From Phaeoceros laevis (taxonomy: Eukaryota > Anthocerotophyta > Anthocerotopsida > Notothyladales), in contig JBNGIQ010009406.1 in NCBI GenBank assembly GCA_049999765.1, forward strand, positions 351,680 to 415,679: a DNA stretch of 64,000 nucleotides, in the 5' to 3' direction. Shown one piece after another: positions 36,313 through 47,282 of the stretch (the first letter of the stretch is position 1; the number at the start of each line of letters is the position of its first letter). The notes beneath the pieces are model-generated. The model saw only the letters and a list, made by a program, of their open reading frames with translations. It had not been told where the DNA came from and made no database searches. The position numbers and the translations under genes were made by a program.

Positions 36313-37062
36313 ATGTTCAGACATGGGAGTGGCACGCAACAGCAGAATCCTCACCAACCAATTCAGGTGCAACAGTCGTGGTATCCTCCATCAGTTGTTG
36401 GAGCGCCGGGAACAGTTGGGCAGGGCACGAACAGTCCGCGGATTGGCAACAGTGGAGCATCAGGATCGGTGCCATTCCCTAGGGCTAGCTCAGCGGGGGG
36501 TTCGAATGCTGACTCGAGACCTCAGTCACCTGCCGGGAGCAGGCCTCAATTTCATCCCTCTAGACCGGAAAACACGGTGGCCTCCCTCAAAGATCGAAGT
36601 GTGCGGGATTTGGAAGCTTTGTTGAAGAGTAAGGAAGCATACAACACTTTTTTGCAGTCCCTGGACCAGGTGAAGCACTCGGAGTCGTTGGTTCAGGATT
36701 TGCGGAAGAGTAATGCGGAGCTGGCCAAGAAGAATCTAGCCAAAGAGGCTGATATATCTGAGCTTAAAAATCAGTGCGCCATTATCCGGACCACAGAATT
36801 GGCCGCTGCCCGTGAGAAGTTTGAGGAAGCTCAAGTCAGGGAAAGGGAAGTGTTCAACCGGCTGTCCCCTCTTGCACTTTGTGAAAAGTTGCAGCAAGCA
36901 GCCACGGAGGCGGACGAGGAGTCCGAAAACCAGCATCGAAGGTTTGTTCAGGGGGAGATAGAACTGGGTGAATTCATCTCTACTTATCGGAAGCAACGGT
37001 TGCTGTATCACAACCGGTCCCTTACAAGGCTTGCCTTACCCCCAGCAACTCCTCGAGGATGA
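36313..37062 (+). CDS. VPS37: VPS37-like ESCRT-I subunit
   Basis: 249 aa in a single exon. The first ATG is 36313 (MFRHGSGTQQQNPHQPI), matching the Gln-rich start of plant VPS37 proteins; the open frame extends slightly upstream without an ATG. A Pro/Ser/Gly-rich linker is followed from about residue 95 by the Mod(r) domain: SLKDRSVRDLEALL, SKEAYNTFLQSLDQVKH, AELAKKNLAKEADISELKNQC, then LALCEKLQQAATEADEESE and a final helix with YRKQRLLYHNRSL. VPS37 is part of ESCRT-I, which sorts ubiquitinated membrane proteins into multivesicular bodies. Arabidopsis VPS37 is of similar length. The absence of introns contrasts with neighbouring genes and could mean a retrocopy, but the frame is intact. Confidence 0.9.
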   Translation: MFRHGSGTQQQNPHQPIQVQQSWYPPSVVGAPGTVGQGTNSPRIGNSGASGSVPFPRASSAGGSNADSRPQSPAGSRPQFHPSRPENTVASLKDRSVRDLEALLKSKEAYNTFLQSLDQVKHSESLVQDLRKSNAELAKKNLAKEADISELKNQCAIIRTTELAAAREKFEEAQVREREVFNRLSPLALCEKLQQAATEADEESENQHRRFVQGEIELGEFISTYRKQRLLYHNRSLTRLALPPATPRG

Positions 37063-38119
37063 TGTGGTGCCTTGTGTCGTGGCTACTCCCTGTAGCAATT
37101 TGGAGCTGATGTTGTTTTGGGTGTGTATTCTCATAGGTGTATATCCAGGGTAGGAGGTAGGCATATGGTTCAAGTGACTAAGATGTGGAAAGAGTACATT
37201 GCTGTTTCTCGGTCGGTATCCATCTTGCCTGTTGTGGAGGCGTTTTGGGTACTGAAAGTTCCGAGACTGACGTCTGATGCAGATCGAAGATGGTTGCCAT
37301 CACAGAGTGGAATGACTGCACATGCCCAACTATCTGGGGATATTGGAATTGATTGTATTGGAGGAAAATTATTTGACTTTGCGAGGTCAACTTTGGGGCA
37401 CGCTGGACCTTGCCGCAGTGCTTCCTAGAAGTGTTCTTCCAGAAACTTCTGAATGGATTGTATACCATCCATATGATCAGGGTGCCGCATGTAATCGTTT
37501 TGTCTGCACGATCTACAAAGCAGCTGTGTTCCGTAGATTTGTAAATCTGATACTACAGAGGCCAGAATGATTCTCCGAGTCACCTGTCGGTAACACCTTC
37601 CTCAGCAATTTCGATTGTCTGCGGATTTCAAATCTGCAGCACTTCTGGAGCACTGCCACAAACGAACTTCGAGTTTTTTGTTCGAGCTGTCAACGAGTTG
37701 AAATGCTGTTGTTGAAATGCTTGGCTGGTCTATGGAGGATGCAAAGCATGATTTTGGGCTGCTTTTTCCTGGTAATCGGCAGTTAGCTTTTAGTACCCGA
37801 AATACGCGAAGATCATGTCGAAAGAGTGCCATTACACTATTTACTCAATAGTGAGAGAGTGAATCAGAGTGAATCCCGCTGGTTACTCAATCCGGCTGGT
37901 TACTCACAAGAGCATACTAAATATCACACACATCTTATATTATAAAATTTTAATGAGAGAGAGTGTGCCTTTGTTGCTTTGTGTGTGTGTTTGTGACATG
38001 CTCTCTCTACGTGTTGTCCNNNNNNNNNNNNNNNNNNNNNNNNNNNNNNNNNNNNNNNNNNNNNNNNNNNNNNNNNNNNNNNNNNNNNNNNNNNNNNNNN
38101 NNNNNNNNNNNNNNNNNNN
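37063..38119. other. VPS37 3' region and AT-rich spacer with gap
   Basis: No gene is recognised. The 100-N gap at 38020-38119 has CATGCTCTC just before it on one side and directly after it on the other, so it may sit in a local repeat. Confidence 0.45.
38020..38119. other. Assembly gap, 100 N
   Basis: Exactly 100 N. Confidence 0.99.
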
Positions 38120-38139
38120 CATGCTCTCACCTAGCGTGA

Positions 38140-38245
38140 GAGGGAGCGTGAGCGCGCACGCACGGTAAAAATGAATGAAACCCAAGATTTGAACTCAAGA
38201 CCTATCATACCAATGGGAGAACCCAACCATTTGACCTACTCCGTT
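38140..38245 (-). mobile_element. tRNA-derived SINE-like unit with pol III boxes
   Basis: Read on the minus strand, TAGGTCAAATGG (38238-38227) resembles a pol III A box and GAGTTCAAATC (38195-38185) a B box. The spacing is that of a tRNA, and tRNA-like sequence (GGTTGGGTTCTCCCATTGG) lies between them. It does not fold into a convincing tRNA, and the B box departs from GGTTCGAATC. This is the usual look of a tRNA-derived SINE head. The tail and 3' end are lost in the gap side, so length and target-site duplication cannot be judged. Confidence 0.4.
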
Positions 38246-39696
38246 TCGGGAAAGCTTGTGGTTCAAATTGTTTATATCCCCTTAGTAAGGTGGGATGGGA
38301 TGGGATGGATGGGTAAAGGGACAAGTGATTGATGTCGAATTCGACGGGCCATATACTAATATTACAATAAGATTACGGACAAGGCTAACTATTGGTCAGC
38401 TTTATCGGAAGGTCATAGGCCAAATTTGTATCTTTTTGGGAGTTATATCACCTTGAGTCATTACTTAACCGGCAGATACCGAACGACTCAATTTGTGATA
38501 ATAATATGGGATTCACTTGATGATTCAAAATGAATAGATACCAAGCGATTGGATTTGTTATGATTATATGGGATTTACTTTGTAATGATTCAAGACTCAA
38601 AGTAAACATTCTTGTAATACACATAGCCGACATACCAAGCGACACAATTTTAGTACTTCAAGTGGAGAGTTGCTTATAACGTCCTTCTTAATTGAGAGTT
38701 TTAGTACTTCAAGTGGAGAGCTGCCTCGAAGTGGAGAGCAGCTTAAAAGAGCATCCGAGTGTCACTCTCACTTAATGAACTTTTAAGTAGTGCACCAATT
38801 TTTGAAAATAAGGTACACACTAAGTTGTTTCTACTTCAAGTCTCTGTTTACTCCAAGTCTATTTCAAGATTTTCAAGTCATAATTTCTATTAACATTCCA
38901 TAATAAGGTACAATTTTTTGAACACAATATATTACATCTATATTTTAGATTTTCTCTCAATAGACTTAGCAAACAATCTCCAAGTGAATAGTTCTCCTAA
39001 TAAGCTTAGTCAACCATCTTCAAGTGAATAGTTCGTGAAAGCTAGCTGTACATGTCTCATAGATATACCTTTAGACATTGCATGACTTAATATTGTATTC
39101 CAATCTATCATCTACATATGAAGTCATAGGAAGCATATTCATATAGAATATAACGGATCTAAAAATACTATTATGATACTTTTGCAGAAGAATATACTAT
39201 TCTTCTACACATCATTAAATAATAGGAGAAATTCCATATGAAGAATTCCTTGTGTGTAGTGCATCTAGGCTAGGATGACGGTCATGATAACAATTACATA
39301 GAGCGCTAGGAAATTCGAGTCCTACCCATTAACTACTAGGAGATGAGCCATTATTAGCAAACAAGTTATTTTTGTTTGCCCTCCAATTACTGAGATGCTT
39401 GACCTGTGACTCTGAAGAAGTATAAAAATCACCTCCATGTGCAAGAGACTTGGCATATGAGTATTGATGAACCGTAAGAAGATGAGACCTAGCACATCAA
39501 TGGAATCAAGCCAACACGGTACACAAGTACCCTTTAGAGGTGCAATATATGAAGTTCATATAATGAGTTTATAAGAGCGTGCTTGTTTTTTTACTACATG
39601 CTTCATGTTATATTTTAGATCATACAAGTTTCATTGTTTTGCTCCTCCACCATTTCTATGCTTGTAGTGTTGCCTTAATATGCTCATGCTATACAG
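38246..39696. other. AT-rich intergenic region
   Basis: No gene is recognised. A duplicated motif TTAGTACTTCAAGTGGAGAG occurs at about 38651 and 38700, and a GGGATGGGATGG run near 38291. Confidence 0.4.
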
Positions 39697-40389
39697 GCAT
39701 TCAAAAACTAGAAGCATTTTGGCAAGGATCTTGGTGGGATGTGACAGTTGTGAGAAGAGTTGAGTTTGAATATTTGATAAAATATGAAAATCTCAATGAT
39801 GAAAAAACCCTTAGAAATGAAAAAAAAATCGAAGACGAGGAGGATACAGAGGTTGTGCCAATAGCTCGTCTTCGTCCTCGATCCCAGGTCTTCGACAATT
39901 GTGTGGAGCATAAATCTAAGCTCCATGTTGGAGACGATTGTACGGTCTTTTTAAAACATCCAAACCGTAGATTGTCAGCATTTCATGACACTGAGGTATG
40001 TTCACCATATATGATCTAAAATAATCTACATGTTTGTATTCGTGAGACCGTGTTACATTTTATAATATATGATTTTATTTCCTATATCGAAATAGTTTAT
40101 ATTAATAGCAACCTAAAGTCATGATGTTCATGTCCAGGCATGGTATGAAGCTAAGTTCAAAGATATCCGACCTAGAATATCTCCAAATGGAAGTTGTCTT
40201 TGTGAATTTGTTGTAAATCTCTACAAACTTAAATTTATTTGCAAGCGTAGAAAAAAAATAGGCAGTCGAAGTAGAGATGAAGGTGTATTCGAATATACAC
40301 AAGAGCTCATCACCAAAGATTTTGGAGTGAGCATCCAAGAAATCTGTAAAGTGATAGAGGACCTTGACATAACGAGGATTGCTCCATAG
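39697..40389 (+). CDS. CLASSY-like N-terminal region, two exons, no helicase part
   Basis: Two exons, 39697-39995 and 40138-40389, join in phase 0 and end at TAG. The first follows an acceptor (ATACAG), so at least one upstream exon is missing. The protein resembles the N-terminal module of CLASSY proteins, the SNF2-like factors that recruit RNA polymerase IV for RNA-directed DNA methylation. Matching features in order are EAFWQGSWWDV, a short strand-rich part, LRPRSQVFDNC, a hydrophobic VGDDCTVFLKHP strand, AWYEAKFKDIRPRISPNG, CLCEFVVNLY and a final ILQ-like helix region (SIQEICKVIEDL). The normal protein exceeds 1000 aa and continues to a helicase; here it stops after this module, and no helicase is found downstream. 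It could be a decayed copy, a captured fragment or a small independent reader-like protein. The family call is from remembered similarity. Confidence 0.45.
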
Positions 40390-40739
40390 TATATATATTC
40401 ATCGTCATTATATCACATATAACTTATTTATATGATATAATATAGATAAAGGTTTTTTTCATTACATGTAAAGGATATAATAATTATAATTGATATAATA
40501 ATGAACGAAGCTATTTGAGACCGTCAATGATGATGAAAATCAAGAGAGGAGGATGGTGGACCTTGAGAGGACTCTCTTCCTGCCCCATAGACTGGCGGAT
40601 TCATCTGGCTTGAAGACTTGGGCAAGCTTTTGGATGGGATTCATCTCGCTTGAAGAGCTTGGGCAAGCTTTTGGATTGCCTCTGCACGGACACATTCTAA
40701 GTTATGTAGGAGTAGAGACATGATACATTAACTCGTTTC

Positions 40740-41800
40740 TGAACGGCGGAATTCGTGGTGGTATTTTGGAGAGGACGCTTGAGAAAGCCATAGAGAAGCT
40801 CCACCTTGGAGGTGTTGTGGACGCTTTGTCGAGATGTTGGACCGACATGGCCGATGCAACAGGTTATGTTATTAAGGACCTCGCGATTTATGATTTTGGA
40901 TTAGGTGCTGTTGATACTGCAACCTTGCGACTTGAGCTCAGTTACTGGGATGAAGACATGCAGAGGCCTATGTCTCGTTATCGTAAGAGTCTTCAATCAT
41001 TTCTGAAAGACTGTTTAGAGCTTTTAATGATAAAGGCCGACCTCTTCAATTGGACCCGGAGCATGAGTCCCTTTGGCTTACAATGGAGGCACGGTGCTTG
41101 AAAAAGCTGGATAGGTAGAGAAAGAGGAAAGCAGGCTCCCCGACTCCCACCACTAGGGCAACAACGCAGAATGGTACAGAAAATATTTGTGACAGGGTCA
41201 AACCACTGGAGCAGCAACAACTGAGGATGGGAGTAGAGCTTAGGGAAATGCAAACTGAGCAACGTAGACTGACAAAGGCATCTGGACCCAAGGATGAAAG
41301 CCTGGAAGGTGGATTGAATGGATACAGAAGCATGGGCGATGATTCAGTATACAGAAATGGGTGGCATGCTTATTCTGCATACCGAAGTGAGGACATTGCC
41401 ACGTCAGGGTTCAGAAGAGAAGGCGAATTTGTCTCAAGTGTGAACACTAACACTCCATCATATATTAGGAGTGAAGAAGCACCACAGTACAATCAGAGGG
41501 AGGAACAAGCAGGATATCGGGGTTACTCCGACTAAGAAGACGATTATTCAGGGTCCAAAAGCCCTGCGAACAGTCCCACTCCATCATACAAGACAGGGCA
41601 CGCTCAGAGCCAAGAGGAAGCAGGATATCTGGGTCACTTGGACCACGAAGACGATTATTCAGGGTCCAGGAGGACCGGAGACGACTCTGTGCCAAGTGTG
41701 ACCACCCCCCTATCATCATGCAAATGGACGCCAGAAGAACCGTGGGACTCTCAGACAAAAGTCTGGGGTCTGGGCTTAGACCAGCGCAAGTGGGCTTGAA
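40740..41800 (+). pseudogene. Unrecognised protein-coding remnant with repeated segment
   Basis: An open stretch from 40740 to about 41050 encodes a compact, helix-rich protein segment (EKAIEKLHLGGVVDALSRC, then SYWDEDMQRPMSRYRKSL). After a frame change near 41060 another frame continues (SLWLTMEARCLKKLDR), meets a stop near 41116 and then runs on as a charged, Gly/Tyr/Ser-rich tail to 41535 and beyond. The tail contains a duplicated segment (EEQAGYRGYSD with EDDYSGSKSP; EEAGYLGHLDH with EDDYSGSRR). Sensible protein in shifting frames suggests a decayed gene. No family is recognised, and any link to the CLASSY-like exons upstream is unproven. Confidence 0.4.
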
Positions 41801-41842
41801 ATAGGTTTATTGGTCGCAATCTTACCCATCACTCTTGACAAA

Positions 41843-43582
41843 TCAGGCCTTTTTCTGTCCTTGATCCTTGCAACCTTGCGAGAGTTTGCACAACCTGGCT
41901 AGGAGGCCTGTTAGTTGCAAAAGTGTTCCAACTCCTTCTGCAGTTCGCATGTGAGAGTAACCAACCGCCTGTGTTTTTTGAGACAGCAAACGAGGGCTAA
42001 ATGCGTCAGCAAGACCAACGACCAGAAACCATTGAACTCTTCACATTAGGTCGAGAGAACCATAGAGCTGCTTACTCTGATGTACTCCAGTTTCAGATAC
42101 TCAGGCATGTCATAGTTCTTCACCACACGGAACAGAGTCTGTACAATGTCTTGAGCAGCATAGCCAAGGTCATACAAATCTTTCAGACCAGAGTATGCTT
42201 CATCAATGTTGCTGTTGAGAGCATGTCGTACAATGTCTTTAACGAGCAGAGGATGTGGCTGGTCGCAAACCTGGTGATATAGCACATGTTAAACGTGGGA
42301 CTGACTGCATAAAGTCTGCTAACTGAGAAACAAAGAATGCTCTACAGTGACGACCACAACTTACCCGAAAAACATTTTCTTGGTTGACGAAATGAAATCC
42401 ACTATAAGTGGCCTGAAGATTATTGAGGGCCTGTCGCATATCACCTTCAGCAGTAAACACAATGGCTTCAAGGCCCTCTGGGATGTATGGTACCTGTTTA
42501 TCACCGGTCGAAAAAGCAGCAGAGAGACTAAGCTCGTAATCTCTGACGTCTTTGCAAGCCAGGGGGACAGGGTGACTGGGGCTAATATAACTGGGATAAC
42601 CACCACCAGAGCGTAAAAAAAAGCTGTCCACAGGACCAATAAGCCCCACTTGAGGTTTCCCACGGTTCAGAGAGAGACCAACCTTTTCAGCTTTTGCTAC
42701 ATATACCAGCTGTTTCACTATATCCTGGTCTGACAACCGAGAGAATCGCACAACAGCACATCGACTTTGGATCGGCTCAATGATCTTGGAGGACACATTA
42801 CAAGCCAGAGCGAATCTTGTAGTGGCTGAGTGTATCTCCATTGTCCGCCGCATAGCTTGCTGAGCTGCACCTGTCATACTACAATACAAACCATTAGAAA
42901 GATTGAAATCGAATAATGACCGTCTCGACCGCAGGGTATGGTGGTAGGCTCTCACCTGTCAGCTTCATCTAAAAACACAAGCTTATGTCGGCCAGGGGGC
43001 AAGCTCATCTTCTTCTGAGCAAACATTTTGATTTTGTTCCTCACCACATCGATTCCTCTGCCATCCAGTTCATCCATAAAACCTACAAACCCATGTCTTC
43101 ACAAACAAGGTACCAACCTTCCAAAAAAGCTGGCCAAGAACTGTTCCTTCATAGAGAACCTGTCATCTGAAGCGTTGAGCTCAAGCACTGCGTCCTTGTA
43201 GGATGGACCAAGCAGCTCTTGTGCCAGGGCTAAGAAACTTGTAGTCTTGCCACAACCAGGAGGACCCTGATGATTCGGTTAAGGAATACAGACTGTGAAC
43301 TCTGCCTAATTCCAGCCGCCAACCTACAAACAAGCTGCCCCCTGTGGATGGTAGAGGAAAGGCATTCGAGCAGCAAGGAAGACAATGGCATGAGGATACG
43401 GAGAAGATAAGGTTGGGCATGTTCCCATCCCTAGCTATGACGAGCAGTCTCTCCATAATGTCGGGGTTGCCAACGACGTCAGCAACCTTTTGAGGCCTGT
43501 ACTTCTCGATCCAAGGCAAATCCATGTCCTTCCCGCCTGAAGCCGCAACGTCAACGTCCATTGCCGACGAGCTTTCCGCCAT
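41843..43582 (-). CDS. RFC2: Replication factor C subunit 2 (clamp loader small subunit)
   Basis: Seven exons: 43582-43400, 43266-43160, 43057-42956, 42878-42683, 42493-42365, 42270-42076 and 41968-41843, total 1038 nt and 345 aa, close to the usual 330-350. RFC2 is part of the five-subunit complex that loads PCNA onto DNA in the nucleus. Motifs include [16 protein letters not shown] at the start, Walker [29 protein letters not shown], Walker B LVFLDEAD, the sensor region [16 protein letters not shown] with the SRC arginine finger, and the C-terminal collar with [14 protein letters not shown] and [35 protein letters not shown] and [15 protein letters not shown] identify subunit 2 rather than 3, 4 or 5. 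All splice phases agree. Confidence 0.95.
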
Positions 43583-43741
43583 GCTTTCTTCTCAATTGTG
43601 ACGCACAGAGTTCCGGAGGTTGATGAGTCATACGTAAACAACGACGCGGGAAAGCGGAAAGCATTTCATGGTAAGAGGCTTCGAAATTAAAACAAAATAA
43701 TAAAAATAATAATAAAAAAGAAAAGAAATACAATTACGCCG

Positions 43742-43845
43742 CGTTATGAGTCTCGACTCTCGCGAGACTCGAGAGTCTCGACTCTCGAGCAATGGAGCAA
43801 TGAACAACGAGAAAAAAAAAACGAGAGTCGAGTCGGTTGCCTTTC
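43742..43845. promoter_or_regulatory. GAGTC/GACTC-rich quasi-palindromic stretch upstream of RFC2
   Basis: About 160 bp upstream of the RFC2 start, GAGTCTCGACTCTCG, CGAGACTCGAGAG and further GAGTCGAG copies crowd together and can pair in several ways. No known element is assigned. Confidence 0.3.
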
Positions 43846-44953
43846 TTGAGAAGCATCACGAACTGCTCACGGCTGAAAAATCTCGAAGGGCGTGCCTAGC
43901 TTTGTGTTTAGTGTTGTGTGTTGGGATTCAACAGCATAAGGTGCTTCCCCTGTCATGGTGTGAGGTTGTGTCATGGTGCAAGAAATTCAGACGAGGTAGG
44001 GTGCTTCTTCTCCTTAAAGTGCATTTACCATGAGCTTCATGCCATGCCATCCTGTGAGGAATTCATCCATCTACTAGAACGTCCGGTTTCTTTATTTCCT
44101 CTTTGGCTAGTGTGATATACTTATTATTTTCTCGCGAGGAAATGCACTAAACAATCAACCTTCTCTCTCAACAAATCGACGGGCTAATAAAAATTTTGGA
44201 ACTCCATGAGCTTAAAGAGCCCCATCAACACAAGTACAGTGAGGGAGTCCAACTATTACTCCTTCAGAACAGCCCATGAGGAGAGTTCGACGCTTTCTGT
44301 CCTCCACTCCTGAAGATGAGTTGACGGTTGTTTGTGGACATAGACTGGAAAAGGGTCGTTGTCACGCTTGTCAAATGTGCTTCGGTTAACGCTTGGGGAT
44401 CATAGTGCTCACAGTAGTCGTCACTTTTCACTGCGGGCAAGTAAAGGTGCACTGACAGGAAAGTCATTGCTTTTCTCTGGGGGTAAGAATAGGTGCACTG
44501 ACAGGAAAGCACAAGTATTCGGCACAACCACCTGACGAACTCAGTTTAGAAGGTAGATAGGTGCACTCAAGTTTCACGTTGACGTAGTACACGAGTAGTC
44601 GAACTCAATAGCTAGATGACTACTCGAGACTGTCACTGACCACAACATTCCAAAGACAACAATCCTATAGCGGATTCCGAACCTTTAAGCTCCATTCAGG
44701 CTATGTGACCATGTAACTTATTTGCGTTTCATCTCTATAACATCAAAGGATCCTCATCATGCAAGAAAGCTGCCCAGACTCGTGTAATTGGACATGAAGA
44801 TACATCAAGAAACATGCTAGTTGGCTTTCGTGCGGGCGCCTTGTGCCATAAAATTGCGTTTGAAAGCCTAGTTTAACAAGGTGAAACTTCTAGAAGAGCA
44901 ATGGATGAAGACAGGAGTGAGCAGAGCTTAGGAGCCGGCAGACCTTAGGAAGT
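43846..44953. other. Intergenic, nothing recognised
   Basis: Only short frames occur. Two imperfect copies of GGTGCACTGACAGGAAAG lie at about 44449 and 44493. Confidence 0.4.
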
Positions 44954-45137
44954 TGATGTGAGAGAATACAAAAGATTCGTTTATCTAATACTTTATAATA
45001 CTTAGGTAGTTCTAAGAGAGAAGGTAGAAAGTCACTCTTGAAATAGAAGGTCACTAGTCATGATCCTTGTGTACTTAATGGAGGAGTTCACCCTCCTAAT
45101 CATGTAAGTAAAGCCACACTCTTCTATTTCTCTGACA
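44954..45137 (+). repeat. 5' LTR
   Basis: 184 bp, beginning TGATGTGAGAG and ending CTGACA directly before the primer-binding site. Confidence 0.75.
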
Positions 45138-45409
45138 TGGTATCAGAGCTCTAGGTTACGTAAGGCTTGTTAGAAAGTAAGTCTTGCAAGAGAGTACGCG
45201 TGTGTTTACAAGGTGCAAAGATGTTCTCACTTCATGTCTATCTTTAAGATTGAATGATGTAGTTGATTATGTTTCTTTGTGAAGAACTTTCGATTATGCT
45301 TCTTTGTAATGAATCCAATCCAATACTCGAGTAAGGATGCTTGAGTGACTTGACTAAAGATTGCTGGAAAGCACTTGCCGCTGAGGGCTTTAGAGATATT
45401 TCTTGCTTG

Positions 45410-45900
45410 TGCAGAGACATTCTTTATGTGTGCGGACAATTCAGATTGCCTTTGCAGGTGCAACGGCATTCTTTGCCTGCGAGGACAATTTTGATTGTCC
45501 ATGAGCGTCTTTAGAGGTGTGCAGGCATTCTTTGCCTGTGCGGACAATTTTGATTGTTTTACGAGCGCCNNNNNNNNNNAGGCATTCTTTGCCTGTGCGG
45601 ACAATTTTGATTGTTTTACGAGCGCCTTTAGAGGTTCGAAGGCATTCTTTGCCTGTGCGGACAATTTTGATTATCCATGAGCGTCTTTAGAGGTGTGAAG
45701 GCATTTTTTTGCATGCGCAGACAATTTGGATTGTTCATGAGCACCTTTGGAGGTGCAAAAGAATTATTTTGTTGTGCGGACAATGTGATGTGTTCAAGAG
45801 TGCCTTGGAAGGCATATATGTGTAGTTTTATGTGTGCACAATGTGATGTGTCCAAGAGTGCCTTTGAAGGCACAGATGCATAGTTCTATGTGTGTGGACA
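45410..45900. repeat. 58-60 bp minisatellite inside the LTR element, with 10-N gap
   Basis: About eight head-to-tail copies of a unit like GGCATTCTTTGCCTGTGCGG, followed by ACAATTTTGATTGT and an AGCGCCTTTAGAGGT end. The central copies are nearly identical and the outer ones diverge. Ten N at 45570-45579 fall in one of the most uniform copies, suggesting unresolved copy number. Confidence 0.9.
45570..45579. other. Short gap, 10 N
   Basis: Ten N inside the minisatellite. Confidence 0.99.
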
Positions 45901-46619
45901 AACGGACTTGTCGCAGACAAATGTCTTTGAAGACTTGGTGAGGTTATTTTGTTCATGTGGACAATTAAGATTATGAGTGCTTATACTTATACGAGGTCTT
46001 AAGTAGGATGAGAGTTGTCTTCGAGTAAAGTTATTAGTCGTGAGTTATTGATGGTGATTACAAGCCATGGAGTTGGATGGTGAAAACGGATGGTGAAACC
46101 TTTTCAGGATTGTTTCCGATTGAACAATTTAAAAGCGACAATTTTCATATATGGAAGGTTCGGATATAAATTTTGGATGTACAAGCCCCCTATGTTATTA
46201 ACAGTTTACTAAAGTCATATACAATATTCGAAGTAACTTTCAATGGGATGATGCAAAAGACAACCATGGAATACTACAACCAAGATTAATTCTTGCGGAA
46301 ATACGTCAAAATGAAGAAATAGAAAATGAAGAAGTATCTGCATTTTTTGTGGATTAATATGGGAAAAGAAAGGTACAATCTCATGGAGTTAAAAAAGAAA
46401 ATTCTAATGAGAATCATGTGGACAAACCACAAAGGAAATCTTTTAAATACTTTTAGAGGGTAAAGACTACATTCTCATAAAACAACTCCAAGGTTGAGAA
46501 CGTGAGATAGGGAAATGGAATGAAGTCGTCTTCTAATATCGTATGCTAAAATTATAGAATGTTCAAAATATTGTAACTCAGCATATTGTAGTACTATTTT
46601 AGTTTATGGGGAGGATATT

Positions 46620-46863
46620 TGATGTATTGGTATGTTATTGTAAACTAATATACTACCATAGAGTACGTAGCTTATGGTGTGGATGTTAGAAAATACAAAG
46701 TATTCTATTATAAACTAATCCTCTATAATACTTAGGTAGAAGAGAGAAGGTAGAAAGCCACTCAATAGAAGATCACTAGTCATGATCCCTCTGTACATAA
46801 TGGAGGAGTTCACCCTCCTCATAGGAAGTGTAATAGGAACGATAGGAGAGAGCCACTTTGACA
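46620..46863 (+). repeat. 3' LTR, about 60 bp longer than the 5' LTR
   Basis: 244 bp, TGATGT to TTGACA. A partial duplication near its start (two AATACTA/TATAAACTAAT-like blocks) accounts for the extra length. Confidence 0.7.
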
Positions 46864-47282
46864 TAGATCATGGCTATTCTCAGCATGTGGATTAGTATTC
46901 TTAGTCATGCACATGCCACATGACTCTACACAAGGTAGACTAAGATGGCTCTAACTCTTTTGTTCGAATTGGTGAAGTACAGTTTTTGGAGGTTTATTTG
47001 TCGTGCTTGGGAAGAAAGGAGGGAAGGATATGTCCAGCATTGGATAAAGACCTGGGGGTCGATGTAAACCCCGGTATAGAGTACTAAAGACCACACTTGA
47101 TGAATATGTTTTCATCGTGTGCTGACCTTGTGCTCATATGATTTCATCAGCGATAATACTTCTATGGTCTGAGCTTCTGGCAGAGTAACCAAGGATAAGA
47201 TTTACTGAGTTTACAATATGGGGATCTTAGCACTTGCAGCGACTAAGAAGTGGCCCTTGCAATGAATTGTACTGTACAGTTA
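46864..47282. other. Intergenic, 3' side of isoamylase gene
   Basis: No gene is recognised; expected to contain the isoamylase 3' untranslated region. Confidence 0.45.

Larger units (their letters stand above)
44954..46863 (+). mobile_element. Short Copia-type LTR retrotransposon, non-autonomous
   Basis: Two related LTRs flank a 1.48-kb interior. The 5' LTR (44954-45137, TGATGT to TGACA) is followed at once by TGGTATCAGAGC (45138-45149), the standard initiator-tRNA-Met primer-binding site of plant Copia elements. The 3' LTR (46620-46863) is preceded by a purine-rich ATGGGGAGGAT tract. The LTRs share TAATACTTAGGTAG, GAGAGAAGGTAGAAAG, TCACTAGTCATGATCC and ATGGAGGAGTTCACCCTCCT. The interior holds a broken gag-like segment near 46100-46260 (IEQFKSDNFHIWKVR) but no protease, integrase or reverse transcriptase. 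No clear 5-bp target duplication is seen (GAAGT on the left, TAGAT on the right). Confidence 0.8.

Noticed and set aside
39240-39350. tRNA-like stretch with AATTCGAGTCC
   Set aside because: A T-loop-like word only; no acceptor stem or anticodon arm could be formed around it.
45227-45664. Minus-strand frame with repeated SAQAKNA
   Set aside because: Produced by the LTR-element minisatellite and crossed by the 10-N gap; not a protein gene.
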